Source of the DNA: CAYJAD01 sp964372165
GTDB lineage: Bacteria; Desulfobacterota; Desulfovibrionia; Desulfovibrionales; Desulfovibrionaceae
Direction of reading: 5' to 3'
Length of the DNA stretch: 7,538 nucleotides
Assembly (NCBI GenBank): GCA_964372165.1
Contig: CAYJPT010000112.1
Span: forward strand, 1 to 7,538
The notes under the pieces were generated by a model. That model had not been told where the DNA came from and searched no databases. It worked only from the letters and a program-made list of their open reading frames with translations. This document shows positions 5,714 to 7,538 of the stretch, one piece after another. The stretch's first letter is position 1. The number at the start of each line of letters is the position of its first letter. A program made the position numbers and the translations under genes.

Positions 5714-7306
5714 ATGATTGATCTATTTCTTGCATCAAATATTGTGCTACTTTGCGCTCTTATAAGCCGTATTACTTATAAGATAGGTGTGCCAGTATTA
5801 TTGGCATTTGTAACTTTAGGCATGCTTGTTGGCGAAAATGGTTTGTTGCATATCTCCTTTAATGACTATGCCTTATCCGAATTTATTTGCACTGTCGCTC
5901 TAATTTTCATCATGTTTTATGGTGGATTTGGAACAAATTGGGTACATGCAAAACCCGTAATTTCAAAATCATCTGTCCTTGCCTCTATAGGCGTAGTATT
6001 CACTACTGTTTTTACAGCCTTAATTTGTTTTTTTATCTTAGGCATTCCAATTTATGATGCTTTTCTTTTAGGTGCTGTACTTAGTGCCACTGATGCTGCA
6101 TCAGTATTTTCACTATTACGTTCAAAAAACCTAGGACTTAAAGAAAATACCGCCTCACTTTTAGAAGTTGAAAGCGGTAGTAATGATCCATTTGCATACA
6201 TGCTGACAATTATTGTCCTTTCATTAATGGGTGGTGATGCAAGTGGATTTGAACTTATTATAATCACAATAAAACAACTTGCTTTTGGTACATTATGCGG
6301 TGGCGCAATAGCATGGCTCACAGTTAGGTTTTTAACACGTTACACATTTCCTATACCTGGATTTGATATGGCTTTTATCATAGGAATTGCGCTGTTTGCC
6401 TATTCCGTGCCAACCACAATAGGTGGCAATGGCTTCTTAAGTGTATATATTGCCGGCATTGCTTGCGGTAATTGCCGATTAAAAGACAAAACTTCATTAA
6501 TTCATTTCTTTGATGGCTTTACAAGCTTAATGCAAATGCTAATTTTCTTTTTACTAGGTTTCTTAGCTGTCCCCTCAATGATTCCGCAAGTGTTTATTCA
6601 ATCAGTTATTATATGGATATTCTTAACTGCTGTTGCACGCCCTCTTGCTGTTGAACTATGCTTCATACCATTTAAAAGCAGTTTACCACAGAAATTGCTT
6701 GTATCTTTTGCAGGGTTAAGAGGTGCATCATCCATTGTTTTTGCCATCATGGCTACAGTGCATGAGGCTATAACACCTGGATATTTATTTCATACTGTTT
6801 TTTGCATAGTGCTTTTGTCAATTGTTTTTCAAGGTTCACTCTTGGCACCCGTAGCACGATTATTAAAAATGTGTGACGATAGTATCAATGATGCTAAAAG
6901 CTTTAACGATTATACTGAAGAAAATAAAATCAGCTTTGTCTCACTTGATATTTACGATAATCACCCCTGGATAAATAAAGCAATTCATGAGGTACATTTA
7001 CCACCTGCCATGCTTATAATAATGCTGTTACGACAAGGTAAAAACGTATTGCAAAGTGGCAACACCATTTTCAATCTAAACGATACAGTTGTGCTTTGTG
7101 CACCAAAACATCAAGAAAATATAAATATTATATTAAATGAGCTCTCTATTACCGAAAATAGTCAGTGGCAAGGTAAAACTATAGAAGAATTCGCTGCCAC
7201 CGAAAAACATCTGGTGGTTATGATTTTAAGAGATACACAAACTATTATCCCAAATGGTAAAACAATAATTAACAAAAATGATTCACTAGTCCTTGCAAAG
7301 TTGTAA
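5714..7306 (+). CDS. NhaP2/CvrA-type cation/proton antiporter (CPA1 family) with C-terminal TrkA_C domains
   Basis: A 530-residue inner-membrane antiporter that exchanges monovalent cations (K+ in characterised NhaP2 proteins, or Na+) for protons. About a dozen hydrophobic segments fill residues 1-385. Key motifs are SATDAASVFSLLR (124-136) with T126/D127 and the acidic pair site EVESGSNDPFAYMLT (151-165) with N157/D158, plus GLRGASSIVFA (334-344) with R336. The cytosolic tail (about 400-530) seems to contain two TrkA_C/RCK_C-like units: about 405-465 (WINKAIHEVHLPPAMLIIML, then DTVVLCAP) and about 480-530 (WQGKTIEEF, LVVMILRDTQTIIPNGKTI, DSLVLAKL). Such units bind small ligands and gate transport. 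The E. coli homologue is somewhat longer, so this is a compact version. No Shine-Dalgarno precedes the ATG, but the N-terminus MIDLFLASNIVLLCALISR fits family starts. It stands alone, separated from neighbours by 251 and 161 bp. Family is certain; ion preference is inferred. Confidence 0.93.
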   Translation: MIDLFLASNIVLLCALISRITYKIGVPVLLAFVTLGMLVGENGLLHISFNDYALSEFICTVALIFIMFYGGFGTNWVHAKPVISKSSVLASIGVVFTTVFTALICFFILGIPIYDAFLLGAVLSATDAASVFSLLRSKNLGLKENTASLLEVESGSNDPFAYMLTIIVLSLMGGDASGFELIIITIKQLAFGTLCGGAIAWLTVRFLTRYTFPIPGFDMAFIIGIALFAYSVPTTIGGNGFLSVYIAGIACGNCRLKDKTSLIHFFDGFTSLMQMLIFFLLGFLAVPSMIPQVFIQSVIIWIFLTAVARPLAVELCFIPFKSSLPQKLLVSFAGLRGASSIVFAIMATVHEAITPGYLFHTVFCIVLLSIVFQGSLLAPVARLLKMCDDSINDAKSFNDYTEENKISFVSLDIYDNHPWINKAIHEVHLPPAMLIIMLLRQGKNVLQSGNTIFNLNDTVVLCAPKHQENINIILNELSITENSQWQGKTIEEFAATEKHLVVMILRDTQTIIPNGKTIINKNDSLVLAKL

Positions 7307-7376
7307 CTTATGCAAGCCATATTAATAAAAGACTTATTTCCTGAACGATTACATCACTATTAATTGAGTAAAAAAC

Positions 7377-7411
7377 AATAAAAAAAAATTCATAAAAGTA
7401 CTTTTTTTATT
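7377..7411 (+). terminator. Possible A/T-rich terminator of the antiporter gene
   Basis: AATAAAAAAA (7377-7386) and TTTTTTTATT (7402-7411) are perfect complements, and AAAAGTACTTTT within 7394-7405 is itself a palindrome. A T-rich end about 100 nt past the stop fits a weak intrinsic terminator, though the stem lacks GC pairs. Confidence 0.35.
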
Positions 7412-7439
7412 TGACAGTCCAAAAGCTTTAACGTATTAA
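7411..7439 (+). promoter_or_regulatory. Sigma-70-type promoter of the tRNA-Ser gene
   Basis: A perfect -35 box TTGACA (7411-7416) is followed by a 17-bp spacer and TATTAA (7434-7439, four of six -10 matches). Transcription would start near 7446, about 22 nt before the mature tRNA 5' end. Its position directly before a tRNA makes it credible. Confidence 0.65.
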
Positions 7440-7467
7440 TTCAAATTGCAGTGTATTACTACACAGC

Positions 7468-7538
7468 GGAGAGGTGTCCGAGTTGGCCGAAGGAGCTCGC
7501 CTGCTAAGCGAGTATACGGGCTTAAACCTGTATCGAGA
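7468..7538 (+). tRNA. tRNA-Ser(GCU), 3' end cut off by the window
   Basis: The 5' acceptor strand GGAGAGG (7468-7474) is followed by TG, a D arm closed by TCC/GGA, and an anticodon stem CTCGC (7496-7500)/GCGAG (7508-7512). The loop CTGCTAA carries anticodon GCT (7503-7505), which reads the serine codons AGC and AGU. A long variable arm (ACGGG/CCTGT) follows, typical of class II tRNA-Ser. The sequence ends at the start of the T stem, so the T arm, the acceptor 3' strand and any encoded CCA (about 20 nt) lie outside. It closely resembles proteobacterial tRNA-Ser(GCU). Confidence 0.93.

Noticed and set aside
1..7538. CRISPR array, insertion sequence, toxin-antitoxin or phage-defence system
   Set aside because: No regularly spaced identical DNA repeats, transposase, terminal inverted repeats or paired small defence genes were seen.

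Overview
This AT-rich window looks like chromosomal DNA of a Gram-negative bacterium. It holds six intact protein genes, a partial tRNA gene and several non-coding stretches rich in inverted repeats. The best lineage hint is the large adhesin-like protein. Its N-terminal block (an aromatic-rich strand, then a GDTLNFTFNDGAVIALTDLY-like segment), its VCBS-like domain and its C-terminal end remind me of type I-secreted proteins from Desulfovibrio and relatives. A low-GC member of that group is my guess, from memory only and with low confidence. The standard bacterial code applies: TGG encodes Trp throughout the long genes, and TGA is used as a stop.

Left part (1-1842, + strand). A cation diffusion facilitator (CDF) metal exporter is followed by a 37-bp near-perfect A/T palindrome. 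Next come a methylguanine-DNA methyltransferase (ogt type) and an ABM-fold small monooxygenase-like protein. The last two overlap by ATGA and are probably co-translated.

Middle part (1843-5159). A convergent intergenic region packed with hairpins, including a perfect 16-bp stem, separates this operon from a large minus-strand gene. That gene encodes a repeat-rich, probably type I-secreted Ca-binding surface protein. It has a folded N-terminal block, a PETP-rich linker, a VCBS/cadherin-like domain, and six glycine/aspartate repeats spaced about 26-28 residues apart (the first about 40), then a C-terminal secretion-like tail. The linker contains a run of exactly 100 N, so its true length is unknown. 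Behind the start of this gene lie about 890 bp without a convincing gene. They contain operator-like repeats (TAGACT three times in 29 bp), a 9-bp hairpin and a possible decayed small gene interrupted by an in-frame TGA.

Right part (5160-7538, + strand). A 100-residue exported Asn/Ser/Asp-rich protein of unknown function comes first. It is followed by an NhaP2/CvrA-type cation/proton antiporter whose cytosolic tail appears to carry two TrkA_C (RCK_C) units. The window ends inside a tRNA-Ser(GCU) gene with a recognisable promoter.

Taken together, the window encodes envelope and ion homeostasis (metal exporter, antiporter), alkylation repair, and cell-surface proteins. No type I secretion transporter is present, so the adhesin must rely on one encoded elsewhere. 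I do not see a clearly new multi-gene system. The most unusual elements are the adhesin's long-period repeat and its large, structured upstream region.
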